17,307 bases of DNA from Atopobium sp. (GCA_015259105.1 JABZGZ010000015.1:1-17307); one strand, 5' to 3'; counted from the stretch's first letter, positions 6,157 to 14,446 are shown. Translations and numbers: made by a program. Notes: generated from the sequence alone by a model not told the origin.

Positions 6157-8169
6157 TTATTCCACAAGTGCCAAATCAATCTGACCACGAGCCACATTTA
6201 CGTCAGAAATCTTCACGCGCACACGTCCGCCAATTCGATACGTTTTGCCTGTTGATTCCCCTATCAACGCCAGCGTCTCCTGGTCATACACATACCATTC
6301 GTGGCCCAAGTCCCTCACGGCGAGAAGACCGTCGGCGTAGGTATCGTCTATCGTAATGAACAGACCAAAGCGCTCGCAGCCGTCAATGGTTCCCCACGTT
6401 TCTTCTCCCAGACGGCTTTGATAGTACTCGGCCAGCTTAATCTTTTGCGTAGCGCGAGCCGCTGCATCTGCCTTGCGCTCCTGCTCAGAGCAGGTGCTAC
6501 AAATGTCCGGTAACGCGCTCAACTCTGCGCGAGATGCCGTCTGACCACGAAGCAAACGCTTGAGTGTGCGATGAACTATCACGTCGGGATAGCGTCTGAT
6601 TGGCGAGGTAAAGTGACAGTACGCATCCGCTCCCAGAGCAAAGTGCCCCTGATTTGTTGGTAGATAGATGGCTCGTTTTTGGGCTCTGAGCAGCTGTGCA
6701 TTTACCACGCGAGAATAACGTGTGCCGTGGACTGACTCCAGCGCTTCTTGCAACGCAGTCTGATCGCCAAGGGCAATACGAGACGCAACGTCTGGCTCAA
6801 GCGCTCCCATAGCTACAAGCGGAGTAACCGCAAGCTTGAGCGACTCTGGCGAAGGCTGCTCATGCACTCGATATGCTGACTCAAGGTCGTGCTGACTGAG
6901 CATGTGCGCAACACTCTCATTAGCCGCGAGCATTGCTTCCTCAATAAGCCCCGTTGCCTGAGTGCGCTCTCGCACCGAGACTCCAACTGGCTTATTATTC
7001 TCGTCAAGCACTACGCGCGTTTCCACGCTTTCAAAATCTACTGAGCCGCGTTTCTCGCGAATTTCTTCTCTAAGCGCGCGGATTTGATTGAGCACGCCAA
7101 TCATTTCTTTGATTGCGCCAGCGTCTTCTGTAGAAACAGCTGAGTCAAGTGCCGCAGCATCTCCTTGGAGATAGCTATCTACCTGGTCGTAGCTAAGTCT
7201 TGCTCGTGAGCGAATAACGGAATTCATAGCTGTTGCGCCAAGAATCTTGCCTGAGCTGCTCAGCTTCATCCTTACCGACATGGCCAGCCTGTCTTCAGCT
7301 GGTCGCAAAGAGCAAACGTCGTTGCAGAGCTTCTCTGGAAGCATAGGCAACACGCGGTCAACTAAATATGCCGAGCAGGTACGCATGCGAGCTTCCAGGT
7401 CAATGGGAGAATCCCATTTTACGTAGTGAGCCACGTCTGCAATATGAACCCACAGCTCAAAGCCACCGTCTTCAAGCTTGCGCGCACCAACGGCGTCATC
7501 AAAGTCTTTAGCATCCGCGGGGTCTACGGTGATACACAGATTTTCTCGCAAATCGTGTCTTGAAGCGTCTTCCGCAAGCGCTTTATCTGCATCAACGGAG
7601 ATTTTCTCGGCCTGTCTGAGCGCCTTGATAGGAAATTCTGTTGCCAGGCCATATGAAGCAATAGTTGCCTCAACGTTCATGTCCAGATCTTCGGCAGAGC
7701 CCACGCGGCGCTCAATGGTAACTACAGCAGCGCTTTTACGCGTTGGGTACTCCGTGATGCGCGCAACAACCACGTCACCTTCAAAAACGTAATGACGTCC
7801 AACAGAAGGGTCTTCTGGAAGCACAAAGAAATCTCGCTGGATGCGACTATCCAGCGGCACTACAGCGCCAAGCGGACCAGCGTCGTGGTAGATGCCCAAA
7901 AACGTCTGAGTAGCTCGCGTAAGCACAAAGCGCACGTTTGCCAGAGGAGTCTTTCCCTTGGCCGAGACCAGCGAAACCTGAACCACATCTCCGTGCATTG
8001 CCTCGTGAATACCATGCTTGGCCAGCGCATACGTTCCCTCAGGGGTGCTTACAGTGGCAACTCCTGGGCGAGAAAGGCTCAGCGTGCCCGTAAGCAGCGC
8101 CGATGGTCGCTTTGAGACTTTTGCACGTCCCTGACGACGGTTTCCTTTATGTTCGCGTTTTCTAGCCAA
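6157..8169 (-). CDS. rnr: Ribonuclease R (RNB family 3'-5' exoribonuclease)
   Basis: 670 residues from a TTG at 8169 with AGGAGG five bases upstream. An in-frame extension to 8352 lacks a ribosome site and runs through intergenic DNA and part of a terminator. Order: basic N-terminus (MARKREHKGNRRQG); cold-shock/OB domains (about 25-200); RNB catalytic domain from about 205; S1 domain at the end (WGTIDGCERFGLFITIDDTY). The active site TVDPADAKDFDDA supplies D216, D222, D224 and D225, matching the four Asp of RNase II/R, and the HIADVAHYV motif follows. RNase R degrades structured RNA 3' to 5' and, with tmRNA-SmpB, removes the defective mRNA during rescue. Proximity to smpB and ssrA supports RNase R over RNase II. 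Confidence 0.96.
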   Translation of the reverse strand: MARKREHKGNRRQGRAKVSKRPSALLTGTLSLSRPGVATVSTPEGTYALAKHGIHEAMHGDVVQVSLVSAKGKTPLANVRFVLTRATQTFLGIYHDAGPLGAVVPLDSRIQRDFFVLPEDPSVGRHYVFEGDVVVARITEYPTRKSAAVVTIERRVGSAEDLDMNVEATIASYGLATEFPIKALRQAEKISVDADKALAEDASRHDLRENLCITVDPADAKDFDDAVGARKLEDGGFELWVHIADVAHYVKWDSPIDLEARMRTCSAYLVDRVLPMLPEKLCNDVCSLRPAEDRLAMSVRMKLSSSGKILGATAMNSVIRSRARLSYDQVDSYLQGDAAALDSAVSTEDAGAIKEMIGVLNQIRALREEIREKRGSVDFESVETRVVLDENNKPVGVSVRERTQATGLIEEAMLAANESVAHMLSQHDLESAYRVHEQPSPESLKLAVTPLVAMGALEPDVASRIALGDQTALQEALESVHGTRYSRVVNAQLLRAQKRAIYLPTNQGHFALGADAYCHFTSPIRRYPDVIVHRTLKRLLRGQTASRAELSALPDICSTCSEQERKADAAARATQKIKLAEYYQSRLGEETWGTIDGCERFGLFITIDDTYADGLLAVRDLGHEWYVYDQETLALIGESTGKTYRIGGRVRVKISDVNVARGQIDLALVE

Positions 8170-8270
8170 AAATCCTCCTGTAGGTAGAAAGTCAGCACCC
8201 TTTTGCGCTGACCTGATGAATCTTCTGATATGTACCCTAAAGTGACTTGTGGTAGTCGAGGCACAGATAA

Positions 8271-8282
8271 GGCGAGAAGTTC
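8271..8282 (+). repeat. Variant copy of the dispersed element in the rnr leader
   Basis: GGCGAGAAGTTC is identical over 12 bases to the copy near smpB (4622-4633). With the copy at 8325-8339 on the other strand it forms a widely spaced inverted pair, GGCGAGAA...TTCTCGCC. Confidence 0.4.
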
Positions 8283-8324
8283 CAAGGACTCCGCTGAGCA
8301 TTTCGACGGGTGTCGCGGCCCTCA

Positions 8325-8339
8325 ACGGGTTTCTCGCCA
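8325..8339 (-). repeat. Perfect copy of dispersed element TGGCGAGAAACCCGT
   Basis: The minus strand reads TGGCGAGAAACCCGT, identical over all 15 bases to 15334-15348 but in the opposite orientation relative to transcription. It is intergenic, 12 bp past the amidohydrolase terminator and ahead of rnr. Confidence 0.65.
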
Positions 8340-8350
8340 CTCCTGTACAC

Positions 8351-8386
8351 AAAAAGAGCCCCTATGCAGAGACTGCATAGGGGCTC
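8351..8386 (-). terminator. Strong intrinsic terminator of the permease-amidohydrolase operon
   Basis: GAGCCCCTATGCAG (8356-8369) and CTGCATAGGGGCTC (8373-8386) form a perfect 14-bp stem with a 3-nt loop, followed by five T on the minus strand. It starts 22 bp after the amidohydrolase stop and isolates rnr from it. Confidence 0.95.
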
Positions 8387-8407
8387 CAAAAGGGATTGGT
8401 TTACCTC

Positions 8408-9655
8408 TTAGAAGGTGCCGCGAATAACCTCGCTGCCTTCCTTCATGATAACTTCCATGTTATCTGGGGTAAGGTCGCGGATGTTAGCAGCAACGTCGCC
8501 CTTGACAACCAGGAGGTCAGCAAGCTTGCCAGCCTCGAGGGAGCCAAACTCATCCTCGTGGTGAACCATCTTAGCGCCGTTAAGGGTAGCAGCCTTGATG
8601 GTCTCAAGAACGGTGACGCCAGCCTTCTCAACGAAGTCATACATCTCATCGATGGTGACATAGCCGTAAGGAGTTACGAAGCTGAAGGAGTCGGAGCCGA
8701 TGGTGAGAGTGACGCCGCGCTCGTTAGCAGCACGGAGGTTCTCGTATGTACGGTTGAGGCCCTTCTCAACGACGGTATCGCCTGGGAATGCGTCAAGCTC
8801 TGGAGTCCACTCTGGTGGATAAGTTCCGTACCAAGTTGGCAGGAAGCCGATGGTAGGAGTAAAGAAGGTGCCCTGCTCGCACATAAGATCCATGGTCTTT
8901 GCATCAAGCTCGAAGCCGTGAATCATCTGCTCGCAGCCGCAACGGACGGAGTCATAAGCTGCGGAGAAGCTGTTGTAAGAGTGTGACCAAACAGGAATGC
9001 CAACCATTGCTGCCTCGTCGCAAACTGCCTTGATCTCCTCGTAGCAGTAGTGCTGATCGCGACCGGAGTCCCAGTGCCAAATGCCACCACCGGTTGCCCA
9101 AATCTTGATTGCGTCTGGGTTCTCACGAAGACGACGACGAACTGCCTTACGAAGATCCCAAGGACCGTCTACCTGATCGCCCCATGGGTGACCATTCTTG
9201 GAAATCTCCTGTGGGAGCTGGTGGCAGTCACCGTGACCAGCAACGCGGCAGAAGCCAAGGCCAGTAGCGTAGATACGTGGTCCCTCCATGACGCCCATGT
9301 TAACGAGGTCACGAATTGCGATACCATTGCGGCCAATCTCGCAGACGGTGGTAAGACCGTGAGAGAGAGCGTCCCAGGACTGCTTGACTGCGCATGCCTG
9401 CTTCTGAGCAACGGACTCGATAACCCAGTCGTTATCGTTGTCGGTCAGGTTGCCGGAGAAGTGCAGGTGAGTATCGATAAGACCTGGCATAATGGTGCGG
9501 CCCTGGATGTCACGGACCTCATAGCCCTCTGGAACCTCAGTGCGAGGACCAGCATAAGCGATCTTCTTGTCGTCTACGAGGACAAGAGAATCCTCAACAG
9601 GAGCGGCGCCAGTGCCGTCAACGAGCTTTCCGCCTACAAAAGCAATCTTACTCAT
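8408..9655 (-). CDS. Metal-dependent amidohydrolase (Xaa-Pro dipeptidase/imidazolonepropionase-like)
   Basis: 415 residues of the amidohydrolase superfamily, (beta/alpha)8 barrel flanked by a small beta domain. Visible metal and catalytic ligands: H63 and H65 (IDTHLHF), K184 (AIKIWATGGG, the carboxylated bridging lysine), H225 (VWSHSY), H246 (MIHGFEL) and D322 (IGSDSF). This is a binuclear-metal subtype typical of COG1228 members such as prolidase-like carboxypeptidases, which cleave N-acyl or dipeptide C-terminal residues. No signal peptide, so cytoplasmic. AGAGGGGG lies seven bases before the ATG. The APC permease gene ends 136 bp upstream and probably brings in the substrate or exports a product. 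A LysR gene precedes both. Exact substrate unknown. Confidence 0.88.
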   Translation of the reverse strand: MSKIAFVGGKLVDGTGAAPVEDSLVLVDDKKIAYAGPRTEVPEGYEVRDIQGRTIMPGLIDTHLHFSGNLTDNDNDWVIESVAQKQACAVKQSWDALSHGLTTVCEIGRNGIAIRDLVNMGVMEGPRIYATGLGFCRVAGHGDCHQLPQEISKNGHPWGDQVDGPWDLRKAVRRRLRENPDAIKIWATGGGIWHWDSGRDQHYCYEEIKAVCDEAAMVGIPVWSHSYNSFSAAYDSVRCGCEQMIHGFELDAKTMDLMCEQGTFFTPTIGFLPTWYGTYPPEWTPELDAFPGDTVVEKGLNRTYENLRAANERGVTLTIGSDSFSFVTPYGYVTIDEMYDFVEKAGVTVLETIKAATLNGAKMVHHEDEFGSLEAGKLADLLVVKGDVAANIRDLTPDNMEVIMKEGSEVIRGTF

Positions 9656-9689
9656 TTCTTTCCCCCTCTAGTAAATGATACATACTATC

Positions 9690-9720
9690 TTTTTGCGCCC
9701 ACCCTTTTTGGGCGCAAAAA
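9690..9720 (-). other. Intercistronic hairpin between permease and amidohydrolase genes
   Basis: TTTTTGCGCCC (9690-9700) and GGGCGCAAAAA (9710-9720) form an 11-bp stem with a 9-nt loop. The minus-strand 3' arm ends in A5 and no U tract follows beyond the stem, so it looks more like an mRNA-stabilising or partial-attenuation hairpin than a full terminator. Confidence 0.55.
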
Positions 9721-9791
9721 ATCCAAACTAAAGAAACAAATAACGTGCTTAGTTCAACGTACCGATGAAACCTTTAAAGCTTGCAAGCAAC

Positions 9792-11234
9792 TTATGCTGC
9801 TGCCTTCTCAGACTGACGACCAAAGATCATGAAGATGGCCATACCAATGACAATCCAAGAAATGGTGATGATCCACTCAACTGGCTTCAAAGCTGCAGGG
9901 CTGAAAGGAACAACCATCAGGCCGATGATGATACTACCAGCAAGAATTGCAGCAAGGATACCTGCGATACCGCCGTTGACCTTGTAAGGACGAGGTAGGT
10001 CTGGCTCGGTCTGACGCAGACGCAGGCAGGCAACGCCAGCCATGGTGCATGCAAAGATGAAGCCGAGAGAAGCAACGTTGGTCAGAGGAACAAGCATGTT
10101 GCGGCCGAGGAATGGACCAACAAGGGTCAGGCCAGCCATGAACATGTTTGCAGTCAGAGGTGCGCCAGACTTAGGGTCAATCTTTGCGAATGCCTCTGGG
10201 AGCATCTTCTTACGACCAAGAGCGAGCATCAAACGAGTTGAAGCACCAAAGAAGGAGTTCATTGGGCCCAGAGGTCCAAGCGTTGCAATGATGAGCATTG
10301 CAATGTAGAAGAACAGGTTGATGCGCTCGAGAACTGCAAGTGCAGGAACGGAAGACTTAACAAACTCGTGCCAGTCAATCATAGTTCCGAATGCATAGAT
10401 GCAGATGAGATAGAAGACACCAGAAGCGATAAGTGCGAGTGCAGGAATGATGCCAAACTTCTTCCAGTCAAGGTCAGCAGAAGCCTCTTCTGCCTGCTGT
10501 GGAATGGTGTCAAAACCAGCGTAGAAGAATGGAGTCATAACAAGTACTGCAATGATGCCACCAAAGAAGCTGGTAGCCTTTGTGCCCTCTCCACCTGCAA
10601 CCTCAGTTGCCTGGGAGAAGAGTGGGAGGCCGTTGCTTGGAGAACCAGTTGCAAAGGAGATAACCATTGCAAGGATCATACCAGTCAGCAGAGCCTTAGT
10701 CAGGAAGCTCGAAAGCTTAGCTGCTGCGCCAGCGCCCTTAAAGTTAAGGAAGATGACCAGAATGGCAAAGCAAAGAGCGATGACTGTTGGCCACAGGTAA
10801 ACATCTGCACCAAGGATGGTGTAGAGCTTAACGGAGCGCAGCCAAGAAAGAATTGGGAATGCACCAAAGCGGTCGGTGAGAAGCGTGGAAATAGCAATTG
10901 CCTCCCAAGGGCACAGTGGAGCGTTACCCAGAAGGAGCATCCAGCCGGTAAAGAAGCCCATTGGGCGGCCGAATGTCCTGTCGACGTACTCAATGATGCC
11001 ACCAGAAATTGGAATAGCAGCAGTAAGCTCGCCAAAAACACATCCAATTGGTACAAGGAAAATTGCGCCAATTGCGAATGCGATCATCGCGGGGAATGGT
11101 CCTCCACCAAGAACCATCCAGTCGCCTACCAGGAGCACCCATCCGGTACCAATGATCGCACCAAATCCGATGGTAAAGAAGTTGAATAGACTCAACGACT
11201 TTTGCATCTCAGGTGCCTCGGCATTTTCTGCCAT
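9792..11234 (-). CDS. APC-family amino-acid permease
   Basis: 480 residues with about 12 hydrophobic segments across the whole length, so an inner-membrane secondary transporter. The first helix carries the unwound substrate-binding motif FTIGFGAIIGTGW (residues about 20-32) that marks the amino acid-polyamine-organocation superfamily. GELTAAIPISGGIIEYV follows in TM2-TM3, and FGASTRLMLALGRKKMLPEAF is the conserved TM8-TM9 loop. AAGGAG lies six bases before the ATG. The downstream gene is an amidohydrolase, so the substrate is probably an amino acid, dipeptide-like compound or acylated derivative; antiport of substrate and product is also possible. A LysR regulator and candidate binding dyads lie directly upstream. 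Confidence 0.92.
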   Translation of the reverse strand: MAENAEAPEMQKSLSLFNFFTIGFGAIIGTGWVLLVGDWMVLGGGPFPAMIAFAIGAIFLVPIGCVFGELTAAIPISGGIIEYVDRTFGRPMGFFTGWMLLLGNAPLCPWEAIAISTLLTDRFGAFPILSWLRSVKLYTILGADVYLWPTVIALCFAILVIFLNFKGAGAAAKLSSFLTKALLTGMILAMVISFATGSPSNGLPLFSQATEVAGGEGTKATSFFGGIIAVLVMTPFFYAGFDTIPQQAEEASADLDWKKFGIIPALALIASGVFYLICIYAFGTMIDWHEFVKSSVPALAVLERINLFFYIAMLIIATLGPLGPMNSFFGASTRLMLALGRKKMLPEAFAKIDPKSGAPLTANMFMAGLTLVGPFLGRNMLVPLTNVASLGFIFACTMAGVACLRLRQTEPDLPRPYKVNGGIAGILAAILAGSIIIGLMVVPFSPAALKPVEWIITISWIVIGMAIFMIFGRQSEKAAA

Positions 11235-11304
11235 GTCCCACTCCTTCCCGTAATTACTCGGACGAAGAACTTGATGAGACTATGTTTGCACCCGAAGCCA
11301 TTTG

Positions 11305-11330
11305 AAAAAAGAAGTAGCGCCCTCTGGGCG
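11305..11330 (-). terminator. Possible terminator or attenuator ahead of the permease gene
   Basis: CGCCC-AGA-GGGCG (minus strand, 11330-11318) is followed after CTACTTC by six T. It could end LysR transcription or attenuate the permease leader, as it lies 70 bp before the permease start. The stem is only 5 bp. Confidence 0.45.
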
Positions 11331-11405
11331 TCAGATAAACCCGTAAGCGTGAAAGCTACAACCGCGAGCGGTAGTTAAATCTTTTTACATCTTTACCAAA
11401 ATCTA

Positions 11406-11448
11406 ATAACAGTTATGCAATTTTCAAATAGTTAACGTACACAACTAT
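11406..11448 (-). promoter_or_regulatory. Candidate LysR binding dyads and permease promoter
   Basis: ATAGTT-N9-AACTAT (11428-11448) is a perfect 6-bp dyad with the T-N11-A geometry of LysR boxes. A second palindrome, ATAACAGTTAT (11406-11416), lies 27 bp from it, centre to centre. On the minus strand TTGAAA (11427-11422) directly follows the first dyad and TAGATT follows at 16 bp, a moderate -35/-10 pair. This layout (activator site just upstream of -35, second site in the spacer) is typical for LysR control. The leader to the permease would be about 160 nt. Binding is inference. Confidence 0.5.
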
Positions 11449-11458
11449 GTATCAATCT

Positions 11459-12307
11459 TTAACCCAAATACTTTAAAAACTCTTCTGTAGTGCGTGACAT
11501 CTCGCCTTTTACACGATGTGTAATGAAGACGTTACGATGTACGGGAGTTTCCAAATGATGTACATCAATATCAAAATTTGTACCTTTTGTTGCCTCAAGT
11601 GGCAGCAAACTTACACCAAGACCCGACTCTACCATGGACATAATGGTGAACGAATCCGATGACGCAAATGTCATGCGTGCATTTTTGAGCTGTTTCTGAA
11701 GCAGGGGAGCTGTCTCAATATCAACAATAAAGGGTTCCTCAATAAGACGCTTAACTGGAATTGTCTCAAGGTCCTTCTCGTAATGTCCCTTTTGAGAAAC
11801 AACAATAACCTCATCATGATCAAATAAAGTTGAAGTAAATCCCTGCTCAGTTGCGCGGGTCATAGTAAAACTAATATCCACTTTACCCTTGCTAATAAGA
11901 CGCAGGGCTTCTCCATAGGTGCACTCGATAACTTCAACTTTGATATTTGGATGATCGGTCATGTACTTTTTCAGATGGCCAGGCAGTGCTCGAGAAAGAA
12001 AGCTTGAAGGTGCTGCAATAATAAGATTGCCCATCTCAATGGCACTAACGCGATTCACTTGATTGCTCAGCTTGCTGTATGCTTGGCACACCTCTTCTGC
12101 AACAGGCAGAAGCGTCTTTCCCTCAGGAGTCAGACTTACATATCCACCATGTCTGTTAAACAAGCGGACATCCCACTCTTTTTCTAGACTTGCCACCATA
12201 CGGCTAATCGACGACTGAGTGCATCCCAGTTCTTCCGCCGCCACCGTAAAGCTACTGTGATACGCTGCAGAAGTAAAAGCCTGAAATTTATGCAGGTTGG
12301 TCTCCAT
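11459..12307 (-). CDS. LysR family transcriptional regulator
   Basis: 282 residues. The N-terminal winged helix-turn-helix reads FQAFTSAAYHSSFTVAAEEL then GCTQSSISRMVASLEKEW (residues about 8-46), the LysR signature. VRLFNRHGGYVSLTPEGKTLL is the wing, followed by the linker helix. Residues about 90-282 are the periplasmic-binding-protein-like effector domain (GNLIIAAPSSFLSRALPGHL onward). GGGGG lies before the ATG. LysR regulators usually control adjacent genes; here these are the APC permease and amidohydrolase downstream on the same strand, and dyads of LysR type lie in that gap. The effector is probably the transported compound or a product. Confidence 0.92.
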   Translation of the reverse strand: METNLHKFQAFTSAAYHSSFTVAAEELGCTQSSISRMVASLEKEWDVRLFNRHGGYVSLTPEGKTLLPVAEEVCQAYSKLSNQVNRVSAIEMGNLIIAAPSSFLSRALPGHLKKYMTDHPNIKVEVIECTYGEALRLISKGKVDISFTMTRATEQGFTSTLFDHDEVIVVSQKGHYEKDLETIPVKRLIEEPFIVDIETAPLLQKQLKNARMTFASSDSFTIMSMVESGLGVSLLPLEATKGTNFDIDVHHLETPVHRNVFITHRVKGEMSRTTEEFLKYLG

Positions 12308-12392
12308 ACTTGGCCCCCATTCAAGTACGTGGCCTAATAATTCACCCCTAAAAATATCATTCTACCTGCAATTTAGTAAATACCGTTTAACG

Positions 12393-12427
12393 TAAAAAGA
12401 CCCCGTGAACGGTTTTCACGAGGTCTT
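12393..12427 (-). terminator. Intrinsic terminator of the ftsEX operon
   Basis: AAGACC-C-CGTGAA pairs with TTCACG-A-GGTCTT (one C/A mismatch) around a short loop, followed by five T on the minus strand. It lies about 80 bp after the ftsX stop. A separate TACTTC/GAAGTA pair (12465-12488) sits in between with no evident role. Confidence 0.85.
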
Positions 12428-12504
12428 ACCTTACAATCTTTATGCAAAAAACTTTCTTAATTGATACTTCTCTTTGACAATTGAAGTACCAGGTTGCTTA
12501 GTTG

Positions 12505-13431
12505 CTATGCCTTCAGATAGCGGCCCATAGCAATAGCAGAACCAAAGAGTCCCAGAAGCAAACCTAAGAGCAGCAGAAGGCCACTCATACCCAGCTTGAC
12601 CGTTGTAGGAATAGCAAAGGTCAAGAAGGTCATACTTTCTGCCATAACTGGGAGAAGCATGTGGGCTCCAACAACCAGAACAGCAATGGCGAGAAGAGCA
12701 CCGATAAGTGCCTCAAGCACGCCTTCCATAAGGAATGGTCCGCGAATAAAGCCGTTAGATGCACCAACCAGACGCATGATTGCAATCTCACGACGGCGAG
12801 CGTTAATAGCAAGGCGAATAGTGTTGTTAATAAAGACAAAGGCAACAAACACCAGAAGTCCAACAAGGCCGATAGCGCCGATACGAATGTATGCTGTTAC
12901 GCTAAACAGGCGCTCAACGGTCTCACGACCATACTGAACATCACCAGATGGATTGCTCTTGTTATCCGCAATAGCTGCAAAAGATGATGAAGAGGCAATG
13001 CGCTGGGCAACGTCTTGAACATCCTTAGGGTCCTTGAGCTTAATCACAAGAGATGCGGGAATAGGATTCTGACCATCAAGAGCAGAAACCGCGTCGGAAG
13101 CATTGCGGTAGCTCATGGTAGTGCGGTACTCCTCAAGAGCCTGATCTTTGCTCTTATAGGTTACGGACTCAACCGTATCCCAGCTCTGAACCTCTTGCTG
13201 GAATGCAGTTACTGCAGACTGGTCTGCATCATCAGAAAGAAATGCCTGAATAGTAACGCGATTCTCGACACTTCCTACCATGTTCTCGATAAGAGCGGAG
13301 CCAAGAATAAACAGGCCGATGATGAACAGCGACAAGAAGATGGTTACGATTGCACCAAGAGCGGTAGACCAGTTCCTTCTAAAGTGGCTTCCGGCCTCAC
13401 GCAGAGAGTATCCAAAATTAGAGAGCCCCAT
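12505..13431 (-). CDS. ftsX: Cell division protein FtsX
   Basis: 308 residues from ATG 13431. Topology is that of FtsX: cytoplasmic N-terminus (GYSLREAGSHFRRNW), TM1 about 24-46, an extracytoplasmic domain about 47-180, then TM2 (184-205), TM3 (236-260) and TM4 (281-302). NARRREIAIMRLVGASNGFIRGPFLMEG, after TM2, is the conserved coupling segment that contacts the FtsE ATPase. FtsEX works as a mechano-transducer that activates cell-wall hydrolases at division. The start overlaps the end of ftsE by 14 bp. GGAGG lies 11 bases before ATG 13431 and only two before ATG 13440, so 13431 is preferred. A longer frame to 13512 runs deep inside ftsE and is unlikely. Confidence 0.95.
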   Translation of the reverse strand: MGLSNFGYSLREAGSHFRRNWSTALGAIVTIFLSLFIIGLFILGSALIENMVGSVENRVTIQAFLSDDADQSAVTAFQQEVQSWDTVESVTYKSKDQALEEYRTTMSYRNASDAVSALDGQNPIPASLVIKLKDPKDVQDVAQRIASSSSFAAIADNKSNPSGDVQYGRETVERLFSVTAYIRIGAIGLVGLLVFVAFVFINNTIRLAINARRREIAIMRLVGASNGFIRGPFLMEGVLEALIGALLAIAVLVVGAHMLLPVMAESMTFLTFAIPTTVKLGMSGLLLLLGLLLGLFGSAIAMGRYLKA

Positions 13432-14446
13432 AGTAGCCATAGCCTCCCTTCTCCTGGTCGCGGACAATATGACCAGCCTCAAGTGCGATAACGCGCTTGC
13501 GCATAGAGTCAACCATCTCGCGATCGTGTGTTGCCATTACAACCGTAGTGCCCGCACGGTTAATGCGGTCAAGAAGCTTCATGATGCCCAGAGAAATTGC
13601 TGGGTCCAGGTTACCCGTAGGCTCGTCGCAGATAAGCAGTGGTGGGCGGTTAACCATTGCACGAGCAACGGAAACACGCTGCTGCTCACCACCAGAGAGC
13701 TGATCTGGGTAAGCGTCCATCTTCTGTCCAAGGCCTACCAGACGCAGAACCTCAGGAACCTGCACCTTAATAACAGAACGAGGCTTGCCAATGCACTCAA
13801 GTGCAAAAGAAACGTTCTCATAGACGGTCTTATCGGGCAGAAGCTTAAAGTCCTGGAAGACGGTACCTATCTGGCGACGCAAATACGGAACCTTGGAGTT
13901 ACGCATACGTGTAAGGTCCTGACCAGCAACAATAACCTGTCCGTGAGTTGCCTTCTGCTCGCGCGTAATAAGGCGCAAGAGAGATGACTTACCGGAACCA
14001 GAGTGTCCAACTACAAAGACAAACTCGCCTGGGTAGATATCAGCGCTGATGTTATCCAGTGCTGGGCGGTTTGGCTGTGATGGATACACAAGCGAGGCAC
14101 CCTTAAAAGAGATGGTAGGAGTACCAGTACGCTCAACCTGAGGTGCGTCTTGTGCAAGATCAGCAAAGAACTTTGCGCGATCAAGAGGCGCCTGCTCAGG
14201 GTTATTTTGCTGCTCAGCAGTTACCACGTGTACAGCTTCTGCTCCAGAAGCAAATGGATCAGATACAGTTGTTACAGGTTCAGCAGCCTGGGCCACTGGC
14301 ACATCAGCAGAAAAGTCCTGGGTTTCAACTTGATCAGCCGCAACATCTTGCTGGTCAAGCTGGTTCAGATCATCCTGAGAAATTACCCCAAAACGGTCAT
14401 CAAACGAGGACTCCTGTTGCTCATCAGTGCGAAAATGATTAGCCAC
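13418..14446 (-). CDS. ftsE: Cell division ATP-binding protein FtsE with long N-terminal extension
   Basis: 342 residues from a GTG at 14446 that has AGGAG five bases upstream. The ABC domain starts near residue 110: Walker A GHSGSGKSS (147-155), Q198 (TVFQDFKLL), signature LSGGEQQRVSVARA (250-263), Walker B LLICDEPTGNLD with E275, and H307 (ATHDRE). FtsE normally has about 220-230 residues, so residues 1-108 are extra. They are rich in Asp, Glu, Gln, Ala and Val with no hydrophobic segment, and look disordered. The ATPase drives FtsX to regulate peptidoglycan hydrolases at the septum. The reading frame overlaps ftsX. No in-frame ATG with a ribosome site is obvious near residue 108, which supports the long form. 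Confidence 0.95.
   Translation of the reverse strand: MANHFRTDEQQESSFDDRFGVISQDDLNQLDQQDVAADQVETQDFSADVPVAQAAEPVTTVSDPFASGAEAVHVVTAEQQNNPEQAPLDRAKFFADLAQDAPQVERTGTPTISFKGASLVYPSQPNRPALDNISADIYPGEFVFVVGHSGSGKSSLLRLITREQKATHGQVIVAGQDLTRMRNSKVPYLRRQIGTVFQDFKLLPDKTVYENVSFALECIGKPRSVIKVQVPEVLRLVGLGQKMDAYPDQLSGGEQQRVSVARAMVNRPPLLICDEPTGNLDPAISLGIMKLLDRINRAGTTVVMATHDREMVDSMRKRVIALEAGHIVRDQEKGGYGYYGAL

Noticed and set aside
8170..8352. In-frame N-terminal extension of RNase R
   Set aside because: No ribosome site at the far start; it passes through non-coding sequence, a dispersed repeat and the edge of a terminator, while TTG 8169 has a perfect AGGAGG.
9690..9720. Full intrinsic terminator between permease and amidohydrolase
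   Set aside because: The hairpin is strong but there is no U tract after it in the direction of transcription.
9050..9832. 260-codon plus-strand frame
   Set aside because: Antisense to the amidohydrolase and to the permease 3' end; no ribosome site or family match.
10368..11189. 273-codon plus-strand frame
   Set aside because: Antisense to the APC permease; rich in Cys, Asn and Lys with no domain.
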